A stretch of 64,000 bases of DNA from Fagopyrum homotropicum (Eukaryota > Streptophyta > Magnoliopsida > Caryophyllales > Polygonaceae): the NCBI GenBank assembly GCA_033239125.1, contig BSWB01000005.1:138070494-138134493 (forward strand), written 5' to 3'. The position numbers were made by a program, and so were the translations under genes. Below are positions 11,338-20,675 of this stretch, piece after piece (the stretch's first letter is position 1; each line of letters starts with the position of its first letter). The notes beneath the pieces were generated by a model. The model worked only from the letters and a program-made list of their open reading frames with translations, ran no database searches and was not told where the DNA came from.

Positions 11338-12134
11338 CTATCTATATGGAGTGGATCGAGACATAGCAAACACATCATGTGAAACATAATTATGACAGGT
11401 AAGCTCCTTTTGTTTTTCCACTTGCAAAATCATGTGGAAAATGCGATTTTCTATAGGTAATGTGTCAAGAGACAAGATCTGGCTACGAGTATGTTCATAT
11501 TGTTCGTTTAACCCCATGAGAAACTGCATAATACGTGTATTGGCTTCCCTAGCCACAATTTTCCTAAACATATCACAAGTACAGTTAGTGATACCACGAC
11601 AAGAGCACACAGGAATTGCATCAATCGAACTTAATTCATCCCACGGCTTCTTAAATTTGGCATAATACACTGCAACAGTTGTGTTTTCTTGTTTAAGCAT
11701 AGACAAATCCTTGTGAATTTGGTAGATTAAAGGAGCATTTGATACCTCAAAACGCTCGGAAATGTCCTTCCACAATTCTAGAGCAGACTCGACATAGGTG
11801 AAGAGTTCAGCAATGTCGGACTTCATCGAGTGCAGAATCTAACAGCGAATCATGTAGTCGGCTCGAGTCCATCGTGCGAGCTTGTCTGTGTCTCCAATTG
11901 CCGGTTTAGCACAGGTTCCTTCGATGAAACCTAGTTTTTGTTTGGCGCCAAGCGCCATTCGTATGCTTCGCTTCCAGGTGGTAAATTAGCTCCATTAAAG
12001 AGAATAGACACCAACTGCATACCAGGATTATCCGAATTGGATAAATGTAAAGGATCATTGACATCAACATTGTATCGATCCAGATTGGAGCGAGAAGAAT
12101 CATCAGTAGAAGGTGATTCTCTGGTAGTAGACAT
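11338..12134 (-). pseudogene. Copia gag (broken)
   Basis: The N-terminal part (12134-11931) reads as copia gag (NPGMQLVSILFNGANLPPGS). A different frame at 11826-11338 carries the gag-polypeptide core (LWKDISERFEVSNAP, MQFLMGLNEQYEHTRSQIL). A stop at about 11338 then precedes an in-frame CCHC knuckle at about 11300-11250 (CTYCKENGHLRESC). Gag therefore has at least one frame break and one premature stop. In an intact element it would form the nucleocapsid. Confidence 0.9.
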
Positions 12135-12220
12135 GAATCGATGGAAGACGAAAATTGGAGCTGATGAAAAGTGTTTGAAAAAAAATTTTAGATCTGAAGA
12201 TGAGTATAGCCAGTAATCAT

Positions 12221-12233
12221 GGCTATGATACCA
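12221..12233 (-). other. Copia primer-binding site
   Basis: TGGTATCATAGCC on the minus strand, directly inside the 5' LTR. It is one base from the usual copia site complementary to initiator methionine tRNA. Confidence 0.9.
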
Positions 12234-12387
12234 TGTGAATTATGAGTTGAAAACTTACTTCATTCTATCATGTGTATGTATATATATACACAGATTCAGT
12301 TAGGTTTGTTACAGCTTTCTTTTATTTACATATTCTTCCCTCTTATTCTATATATTTGCCCTATATACCATACACATATAGTCTACA
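12234..12387 (-). repeat. Copia 5' LTR
   Basis: 154-bp direct repeat of 7562-7716 with four substitutions and one indel by eye. It ends at the target duplication AGTGG. Confidence 0.95.
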
Positions 12388-12495
12388 AGTGGCACTTTTG
12401 TGCGATTAACTCAAAACTCATAGATTGCTGCCGCAGATCTTCCAGTATTCTCCACTATGCTGTCTGAAATGCTCCCAATCCTTTGAAGTATATCT

Positions 12496-12608
12496 CCCGA
12501 CTTCATCATCGTTTTGAACAATCTAGTTGTTGCTGATCACTAATCTTCTTTCTCACGATTTAGCAAATTAAGCAGCAATTATATTGTTCAAACAATGATT
12601 TAGTTGGG
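12496..12608 (+). ncRNA. MIRNA-like hairpin H3 (promoter-deleted copy)
   Basis: The plus-strand arms are CCCGACTTCATCATCG... and ...CAATGATTTAGTTGGG. The stem matches the other copies. Upstream, the TATA box and TGGGCC elements are missing. The sequence joins directly at ATTGC(TGCCGC)AGATCTTCC, a word that flanks the promoter on both sides in intact copies, so repeat-mediated deletion is likely. Expression of this copy is doubtful. Confidence 0.55.
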
Positions 12609-13088
12609 TACTTGATTGAAAAAAAAAAAGAAACTCATCTTCTTCCCTGATTGTTCCTTCATCTTCAACAACGTTCGCAGTTGACTCTCCATCCGCAGAA
12701 GGCCGGTGTCATAGTGTTCTCTTTGTCGACCAATAATCGAAATCGTCGTCTAGTTTTGTAAACTTCGAACTCATTCTCTCTCCTCCCAATTTATAAACTT
12801 CGAAACCTAATCTGTTTCAAGTTTATGTTTGTCTAACTATTTTAGATTTCAGATTTATGTTTCTGCCCATGGCCGTTTGTCAACCATCGTGTGTTTCCTC
12901 TCGATCATCTTGCTGTTTTTTTATTATTCACGCCATTTACAAAGGATTCATTTGGCCGACAACTTATTGGGTCCCACTGCAAGCAAGTGAATTGAAGGCG
13001 TTCTGGAGGAGAAGAGAGACTAGCCCACAAGTGTATTGTATTGAATCTTGGTTGAATATAATGTATTATTCATGACAATCATGAAATA
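12609..13088 (+). repeat. Downstream block of plus-strand hairpin cassettes (unit 2)
   Basis: It is shared with 36090-36540, 39856-40420 and 43133-43450 (CGACTCTCCATCCGCAGAAG-like word, then TTTCAAGTTTATGTTTGTC). It differs completely from the downstream block of the minus-strand cassettes. The homology between the two cassette types stops just after GGGTACTTG(A/G)TTG. There is no recognisable protein. Confidence 0.65.
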
Positions 13089-13090
13089 TA

Positions 13091-13382
13091 CTACCTCCGA
13101 TCAAAAAATAACTGTCATTTTAGTCTTTGACACAATTTTTAAGAAAAATATTAAATAACATAGATTTTGTAAAGTTTTTCTAAATCTTATCACATATTTA
13201 ATATTCAACCTTCTTTTAAACCAATAAGAAAGATTTTAGAACTAAAATTAATCATTTACACCAATTTTCAAGAAAATTTCTTATAATTATTGTTCATTTA
13301 TTGGCCTAGAAAACTTAAAACGACAGATAATTTTGATCAAATTTGTAAAGCTAAAACGACACTTATTTTTTATCGGAAGGAG
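13091..13382. mobile_element. Stowaway-like MITE
   Basis: 292 bp with terminal inverted repeats CTACCTCCGATCAAAAAATA and CTCCTTCCGATAAAAAATAA (right end reversed). It is flanked by TA on both sides (13089-13090 and 13383-13384). The CTCCCTCCG-type end and TA duplication are the Stowaway (Tc1/mariner) signature. It is AT-rich and non-coding. Confidence 0.9.
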
Positions 13383-13387
13383 TAACA

Positions 13388-13781
13388 TCTATCTTATATC
13401 TATTAAAGCAGAAGCCTCTATTGCCACGTGTCAACGCCATGTTTATCGAAGCCTAAAAAATTATTTTAAAAAGTGATTTCTAAATGTTAATAAAAATTGA
13501 AAATTAGTTTCTAAATTTTTTAAAAAATATTTAAATAAATATTCTTATAAAAATAGTTTTTAAACTTTTATAGATTTTTTTACCAACAAGCATATCTTAA
13601 CAAATTAATTTAAAAATACAATTAATTAGAAGAGATAAATACTTAAAAGAGAATTAAAAATCATAATAATGATTATAATTTCATTCTTCGGATTTTTAAT
13701 TTACAAAAATATACATATAAATTTCTAAGTATTAGATATTTATTAAAACTCAACCCGCACGAAGTGCGGGCAATACACTAG
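13388..13781 (+). mobile_element. Non-autonomous Helitron
   Basis: It begins TCTATCTTATATC and ends with hairpin CCCGCAC-GAA-GTGCGGG (13754-13770) then CAATACACTAG. It sits between A (13387) and T (13782). The TC start, 3' hairpin, CTAG end and A/T insertion are the Helitron signature. It has no coding region. Confidence 0.85.
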
Positions 13782-14112
13782 TTATACTTACTAAAACAGA
13801 GCACGGGTTGATGACGTGGCGCGCTGTGGACGCAGGATTTTTGAAATTGAGCTCCCACAATTAAAGCCAATAAATCTTTATTTTTACACTAATTTTTAAA
13901 CCATAAAATCTTTTATTATTAAAATAATAATTTTATAGAAACCAAATCTATTATACTTACTAAAACAGAGCACGGGTTATGACGTGGCGCGCTGTGGACG
14001 CAGGATTAGATTAGAGAAGTATACAAAACAAAAGCACGTAAAAAAAAACCTATTTCACAATATTTTTTCTCATTTTTTTCAAAACCCGCACAAGGTGCGG
14101 GTATTATACTAG
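13782..14112 (+). mobile_element. Non-autonomous Helitron with two 5' ends
   Basis: It has a truncated 5' end (TTATACTTACTAAAACAGAG) at 13782. A second, complete 5' end (TCTATTATACTTACT) lies at 13947. The single 3' end has hairpin CCCGCAC-AAG-GTGCGGG and CTAG at 14112, followed by T. The same double structure occurs at 48826-49162. Confidence 0.82.
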
Positions 14113-15217
14113 TCTTACTCAAAATTAAACTACAAGTAGTCTCCATTCGACCAAAAAGTCCCGATAAATCAGCCAACATTATACCTTTAGTGAGTGAATG
14201 CTAACAACCGAGAAGTATAAAATTAGATATAATTGATAAGTCGATGTGGGAAGGTAATGATTAAAGAGATGCTGCATCTTGAGAATGTCATGCAAATTAC
14301 AAGCTTAGTTGAATCTTAAGATAAAGGTCACGTAATGCAATATCATAGTCGAACAAGATTTTACTCTCTTGGTTGATGATATAACCGTATGACTCCTCGC
14401 TTTTCTCGACTCTCATTTTTTTCATACTCATCGACAATCACTCACAATCTCGTTGTATGGGCTTAGCAGCGTCTTTACTGTTTATGAGGTCATTTATGAT
14501 GTTGTGGATCCAAGTAATTTATCATCTCTCGTTCTACTTCTGTCTGTAACGACCGCAGATACATGAAGGGTGAGATGGAGAATTTTAAGATTTTGAGAAG
14601 TTGAGCGAAGAAGATGTGTTCAGATTTAGGGTTATTTTAAATCAGATAATTTTCTCATTAAACAAGATATAGACAAATAGTTATCGGTCCTAATCCAATC
14701 AAATGAATATTTTTCAGTCCTGATCCCGAACAAAAAGTGACATCGACACCTAAAGTTTCAATTCATTTGTATTATAATCATTCAATGACACCTAAAGTCG
14801 GTGCAGCTCATAAAACTGTAGCCCAAATCAAAGTTTAACCTTAAAATAATACCAAGTAATATTTTTATTTGATTTTTTCATATTTAATTTAGCTTTATAT
14901 GGTCAGAATTGGTCTTCAGATATTTATCGTGGTCCCATACAGATAGTTCAACAGTATAATAATGAACAGTCATCAACATCACACAGTTTGCACAGAGATG
15001 AAGCTCAATACGTACGTAAGCTTAACTTGTTAAGATAAACAACAACATCTGCAACAGAGAAGAAACCAGAGAATAAATATAAGTATATAACTGAAGCTAT
15101 ATTCAGGTCAGACCAATTGAACAAACAAAACAGAGACTCAAATTCGGAAACATAATCTTCAAAGCAAAACACAATTATGCATTCAAGTAAAGCAAGACCC
15201 GGTGCTGCAATCAAGTA
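14113..15217. repeat. Array spacer and H4 downstream block (unit 3)
   Basis: It matches 540-1504 and 36541-37671. No gene is seen. The last 340 bases are the minus-cassette downstream block. Confidence 0.7.
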
Positions 15218-15343
15218 CCCGACTAAATCATTGTTTGAACAATGTAGTTGCTGCTCAATTTGCTAAATCAATTTGCTAAATCGACAGAAAGAGGATTAGT
15301 GATGAGCAGCAACTAGATTGTTCAAAACGATGATGAAGTCGGG
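15218..15343 (-). ncRNA. MIRNA-like hairpin H4
   Basis: The arms CCCGACTAAATCATTG... and ...CGATGATGAAGTCGGG form the usual 38-nt stem. The loop is longer because AATTTGCTAAATC is duplicated in tandem. The TATA box at 15446-15453 is 102 bp away. The contrast between a loop with indels and clean arms is clear here. Confidence 0.62.
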
Positions 15344-15445
15344 AGATACACTTCAAATGACAGGGAGCATTTCAGACAGCATAGTTGAGAAAACTGGAAG
15401 ATCGGCGGCAATTTAGGTTGTGCTGTAGGAAATGGCCATACCTGA

Positions 15446-15527
15446 TATTTATAGGAAGATCTCATATCTGCGGCTATCTAGGGTTTTCAGAAAACGAAGT
15501 GGGCCTGTGGAATGTGGATATGGCCCA
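15446..15527 (-). promoter_or_regulatory. TATA box and TGGGCC pair of the H4 cassette
   Basis: TATAAATA (minus strand, 15446-15453), with CAGGCCCAC at about 15499 and TGGGCCAT at about 15521. This is one of the best preserved promoter blocks of the array. Confidence 0.65.
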
Positions 15528-15569
15528 GTTTTGAAAATGAAAGGGACAAGTTAGAATTTTGGTTTTTGA

Positions 15570-17043
15570 GTTAATTGCACAAAAGTGCTACTTATAAACT
15601 AATTTGTAAAAACTACTCATTAAATAACACTTTGCTCAAACTAATCGCTCATTAGGAATTTCCATAGGTAAAGTTCCTTTTCTTTTACTTGAGCAATGCA
15701 CGGTTTGTGACGATGGAAGGAAGATGAATAATAAACGGTTGATCTCAAAAATACAACCCTAAAAAGTTCATAGATTATTTTGGAATCTAATCAAAAAATA
15801 TTTAATAAATTGTTCCAAACTTACAAAACGGCATGCTAAATGTAGAAAGTATAAAATAAACCTTTCTCACAATTACTCAATTCTAAATACATCATATCGT
15901 AATGACTTAATTGACAATCCATGTTGGAACGAAATTTTTAACCGGCTTCATAACTTTTTCGGAAGTTGGACATAACTACATCTAAGGTAACACAACTAAA
16001 TGATAGATGACAATAAACTTTTTGTTCACAAAAAGACAAAAATGAATACTTATAGAACATTTAAAGAATGAGAAGTTGATTATCACTAAACTTCCACTTG
16101 CAAATTCTCCATACTTGTTGTAATTTCAATCACTATATTGCTTTAATCTACAAAAGCAATAGATTTGAGAACTCTATTTCCATCTAGTATTTATAAGTTG
16201 TGTAATGTCTTATCTATTATTTTCTATTAACATAATATATTTTTTTCTTTTATGTAACTTTTTAGGTTATCTAATTTCATTATGTTCTAACTCCCCCTCT
16301 CATCATTTTAATTTATTTTAATGTTAAGTAACACTAACTTTAGGCGTGATATCTACTTTTAGGGTTTAACATTTTATGCCTCCAATAAAAGTATATACAC
16401 TTTAAAAAACGGAAGTCGTAAATGCACGGCGATGGAATTCACAAACGCACGACGATTACGGAATCCGTAACCGTGACGGTCACGGGTTCCGAATCCGTGA
16501 CAAAATCATCACGGTTACGGAACCCGTAACCATGATGATTTTCTTTGTGAATTCTAACCCAAAAAAAATTAAAAAGTGAAGAAAATTATCACGGTTACGG
16601 AACCCGTAACGTCACGATTACGAGTTCCGGATCCGTGATAATTTTCTATGTGAATTCAAACCCAAAAAAAAATTTGACTCCATCACGGTTACGGGTTCCG
16701 TAACGGTGATGTTAGGAAAATAAAAATAAAAAAAACGGTTACGGAACCCGTGACCGTGGCGGTCACAGATTATGTAACCGTCGTGCGTTTGCGAAATCTA
16801 TCGTCGTGTCCGTAATACCCCTCTAAAAAATGAGATAGAAAAAGAGTTCTCAAATGTATTACTTTTTGCATGTTGAAACAATACATTGATTGAAATTACA
16901 AGCAATGATGAAAAACTTGCAAGTGGGAGTTTAGTGACATTTGTTATGTTTTGCCATTATTTCTCTTTTTTATTCTAGTTGTTTGCGGTCAATAGGTATC
17001 CATTCTATTTTTTTTAACAAAAAGGTTGTTGTCTTCCATTATT
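15570..17043. repeat. Inverted-repeat spacer of unit 3 up to the LINE insertion
   Basis: Minus-side arm and centre of unit 3, homologous to 37985-39060 and 41080-42360. It is interrupted by the foldback insertion 16410-16823 and ends in the LINE target duplication (17026-17043). It continues at 35298. No gene is seen. Confidence 0.75.
16410..16823. mobile_element. Foldback insertion built of CCGTAACCGTGA-type palindromes
   Basis: Sister units at about 38870 and 42170 run straight through this point, so these 414 bp are an insertion. TAAAAAA flanks it on both sides (16403-16409 and 16824-16830). The ends are imperfect inverted repeats sharing AAACGCACGACG. The middle has two roughly 100-bp direct repeats with GAATTC and AACCC plus an A-run, each framed by palindromic words such as GGTTACGGAACCCGTAACC. 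It is not coding. I do not recognise the family. Confidence 0.72.
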
Positions 17044-17099
17044 TTATTTTGTTGAAAAATCTTCGTATATTGAAAGGGGGGTTGTACATGTAGGTGAAC

Positions 17100-18801
17100 T
17101 TGACCCATAATAAGTCTCAACAGCATGAGTTACATAAAATTTAGGAGAGAAACACATAAACCAAAGAGAAGAAGGCTAAATAAGTTGGATGCCGGGCAAG
17201 TTAGCCCACTTGAGAGAGTTAGGCGATCTGTCCTTCCAGTGGTGGCTAGCAAAGTTTTGATGGCAAGGATGATGTTGTTTGCGCACCTAATAGCACAAGT
17301 GTAATTGTCTTTGAAAATGATCTCATTCCTAGCCTTCCAGATGAAATAGATTATACATTGATCAAGAATATTTTAATATTGGAGATGAGTGAGCGTTTAG
17401 GAGTTGTTTGGGTGTTGAGCCAGGTTCAGAGGTTGGGGGAGTAGGGTTAGGGTGTTCTAGTCCAGTGGGAGATAATATCGAGCACAAGGGTGGTGTAGTT
17501 GCAATTGCTCCATAGATGGTTCTCATCCTCAGGGTGACTTCCACACAGCTTGCAAGAGTTGTCATCAACGATGTTCCAGTTGATAAGTTTGGTTAGCGTA
17601 GGGAGTCTTAGGTGGTTGGCAATCCAAGCAATGAAACTACAATTATGGATATGGAGATCCCGTTAGATAGGGATGGTCAGGAATGGGCTTGGAGAGAGTG
17701 AAGAAGCTCTGAAGAATGAGTAAGTTGCCGATGTGGAAAAGGAACCATTGGAACGGGAGATAAGGCTTAGATGGTTGGTTCCTGGCCCGGATGAAATGAT
17801 GAAGTCACAAACCTTAATAATGGAGTTCCAGGTGTGGCTATGTTTGGAGGAATCCTGAAAGCTCCATATATATCGAGCATCTCTTGAGAATGTTTCGGTT
17901 AATCCCAACACACCAAATATTAGAATCTCCCAAAGTCAGGTCATAGATGAGCTTAGAAAGGAAAGGTTTGTTCAAGGAGAGGAGCCCTTTGAAGCCAAGA
18001 CCACCCAGACTCGTAGGCGTGCATACCATGTTCCAAGCGACCAAAAGCGCTTGCTTGATTCCTTACTAGAAAACATGAAAGATCGAAGGAGACTTTGGAT
18101 CTTATTGAGAATAGAAGTTGGGATAAGAAACACAATGCACTAGTATTGATGCATTGCCATAAGAATAGATGTAGTGATCTGCATTCTGCCAGCATATGAT
18201 AGGGTTTTAGCACACCAAGATTGGATCTTGGCCGTGATATTTGAGATGAGAGGTACAGGGACACCCAAGTAGTGGAAAGGAATAAACACCAAGAGAAAAA
18301 CCAGAGAAGTTGATGATGCGGCTTCGGTTCAAGGGAGGAACTCCGCCAAGAAAGATAGCAGATTTGGAAAAGTTCACCTTGAGGCCTGAGAAGTTACCAA
18401 AGGAGTCAGCGTATCCTTCATTGTAAGAATGGAGGTGATATCCCCTACTATAGAAGAGCATCAGGTCATCGGAAAAGCATAGGTGTGTTATGCTAGGGTT
18501 GTGGCATTTGAGATGGGAATGGAAGTTCAGGTTAGAGGTATTTGCAGAGATCATGGCAGATAGGACTTCCATGACAATAACGAAGAGGGGGGGGCAGCCT
18601 TGCCAAAGGCCCCTAGTTCCTTTGAAGTAGTCTTTGAGCGAACTATTTACGTTTATCGAGTACGAAGCAGTAGTGATGCACTCCTCAACTAGGTCCACAA
18701 AATTCTCAAGGAAACCAAACCTACGGAGGTTGAGCAAAATGAAGTTATGCTCGATAGTGTTGAAAGCCTTGGTGATATCAACTTTTAGGGCACATCTAGG
18801 G
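17100..18801 (-). pseudogene. LINE ORF2, RT C-terminal half and zinc-binding region
   Basis: 18893-18207 (the first part lies in the inserted LTR) reads as RT with CALKVDITKAFNTIEHNFI, QGCPP and the catalytic FSDDLMLF. Later fragments 18264-17953, 18044-17838, 17911-17663 and 17568-17362 overlap in different frames. They carry the region linking RT to the RVT-type zinc-binding domain (GPGTNHLSL, TSATYSFFR). Several frameshifts are needed. The two aspartates of the RT box remain. Confidence 0.85.
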
Positions 18802-18806
18802 AGATG

Positions 18807-20574
18807 TGTTAGCATGAAATATTGTGATATTTTAGGCACGTTTTCTAAACGTACTTGATTCATATTGATAGTCTTTGATTGAACTTTGTGCATATGTAAG
18901 CTAGTATTACCTATATTGTCGATATGGATGTCTACACTAGTTCTATGTTGATTCTAGATGATTTGGAGCTATTTCCGAACGGAATCGAGCAAAGGAGAGT
19001 TGATTGAGTATGTCCATAGATTGAGGACATTCTTTGGAAGCAAATTGGAGTTTTAGCTTGAGGAATGCACGAGGTTAGGGAAGAATTACGTTCTTGCCCT
19101 AAACCACACTCTAAAATACGACCGTATCACGTTCCACGTTCAATTCCACGACCGTAGATTTAGAGTCAGAAATTGATGTTCATTCCAGAGGATTACACGG
19201 CCGTGGAACATATGGTGCAAACCGTATTTGTTTCCACGCTCTAAATTACGGTCGTGGATCATTTCCACGACCGTGATCTTGGCGAATCTTTTCACCACAC
19301 TTTGAAGCCACGATCTTTTAAAGATTGGGCCGGGCCGACTATTTGCCCTGCACTATAAAAAGACGGACGAAGCAAGAATCCGTCATCTTCGCTTAGGGGG
19401 AAATTTTGGCAATCCACATTCTATCAACGCATAGGCCGGCTACACTTCGCTTAGCCTTGTTGGGAAGCATCGACATCTCTTTGGAGATTGAAGTTCGTGT
19501 TTGGAAATTGCCCTAATCTCGCACTTTTGGTGGAGATTGCTGTTGAGATCTCCGAATTGGCGGAAGATCGAAGCTTTTTGGAAGATTTTGCAAGAAGATC
19601 TCTCTTCTTGTTTAGGTTTGATTTGGAAAACGGATTGACATCCCGTTTTCCCTTCTCTCCTAAGGTTGTTATTGTTTGCTTCACTTTGAATCTTTTGACA
19701 ATACTTGTTCTCTTTGTGACTTTGAGATTGATTTGAAGATTATTGAAAGTTCTTGAAAGTTTTCATCTTTTTATCTTTTAATTCTTGAATTGATATCAAC
19801 ATGACTGTTATTGGCTAAAAACCCTTAACAATTCTAAGGTGAAGGGTTGATAGTTGTGGCTTAGATGATGATAGATCGATCGCAAACAGATTAGACCCTG
19901 AGAGTTAGAGAGAATCGCCGACAACCTTAAATTACGGCCTGTTCTTGAGTCCACGGCCGTGGAATCTCAAGAACTAACCGTGATTTCCCTTAAGTCTACG
20001 AACCTGCTTTTACTTTAATCTAAAGTTAAAGATTTGCTTTAGCTTAGTTTAGACTTGTCTTTTCTAGGTGGTAGTGAAGCCTCAACAACCTCTACCTCGA
20101 TTGTGAGTGTCACAACCTCAATCGACTAAGTTAGTCTTGATCCTTGGGTTATAAGTTTGGGTATTTGACACTAACTCTCATCTTTATAATCTTTCTATAT
20201 TGAGCCTCAACAACCTGTATAGAGAGTGCCTTGTAGGTGGGTTACATAAGGTTTTTGGAACTTCACCGTACGATTACCTTACATTAGTATACCTTTGCAT
20301 ATCTCAACTCTGTCTTTATATCATTAAGTATATCTTGAATCGATTGCCACAGCTGGATACCTGGATCTTTAGGATTGTTGTTTTCCCAATATTTGCAAAA
20401 CTCCCATATTTACTTGCTTGATAACCTGCAATCGAGTTCGTTCCCACCCAAATCCCTGTGTTCGATACTCTGGAATTCTTGCTTAGCTACGTCGATCCGT
20501 ACACTGCGGGTTCGCTGCTTGATTCTAGTTTTATAAATTTAAAGCTTATTTGCATACACCTTTAGGGGCGAACA
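18807..20574 (+). repeat. Athila-like 5' LTR
   Basis: 1768 bp, starting TGTTAGCATG and ending GGCGAACA. It contains several CCACGGCCGTGG-like words (19100-19280 and about 19955). The 82-aa and 73-aa reading frames inside it also occur in the other LTR and are not considered genes. Confidence 0.96.
19354..19361 (+). promoter_or_regulatory. 5' LTR TATA box
   Basis: TATAAAAA, preceded by GGGCCGGGCC and followed by GACGGACGAAGC. It is identical in the 3' LTR at 30856-30863. It is the likely start signal of the element's genomic RNA. Confidence 0.75.
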
Positions 20575-20580
20575 AGTTTT

Positions 20581-20598
20581 TGGCGCCGTTGCCGGGGA
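20581..20598 (+). other. Athila-like primer-binding site
   Basis: TGGCGCCGTTGCCGGGGA, six bases inside the 5' LTR. This is the site used by Athila-type elements and attributed to aspartate tRNA. Confidence 0.9.
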
Positions 20599-20675
20599 TT
20601 TGGTTTCGGCCGAATCCGGTAGCCGGTTGTCAAGCTTGGGAGCTTGCTCTCGTTGTTTGATATCTCTTTGAGTGC

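Larger units (their letters stand above)
7562..12387 (-). mobile_element. Ty1/copia LTR retrotransposon (4.83 kb)
   Basis: It is flanked by the 5-bp duplication AGTGG (7557-7561 and 12388-12392). Removing the element restores ATAAGTGGCACTTTTGTGCG, as found intact in sister units. It has 155- and 154-bp LTRs, a primer-binding site, a polypurine tract, and gag and pol on the minus strand. The LTRs differ by about four substitutions and one indel. Coding is broken in gag and pol, so it is probably no longer autonomous. Confidence 0.96.

Noticed and set aside
16410..16823. CRISPR-like or satellite repeat
   Set aside because: There are only two long direct repeats and irregular palindromes. It is a single insertion in a plant genome.
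19451..20421. Small frames of 73-82 aa in the Athila-like LTR
   Set aside because: They are repeated in the other LTR only because the LTRs are near identical. They have no domain and overlap promoter and leader sequence.
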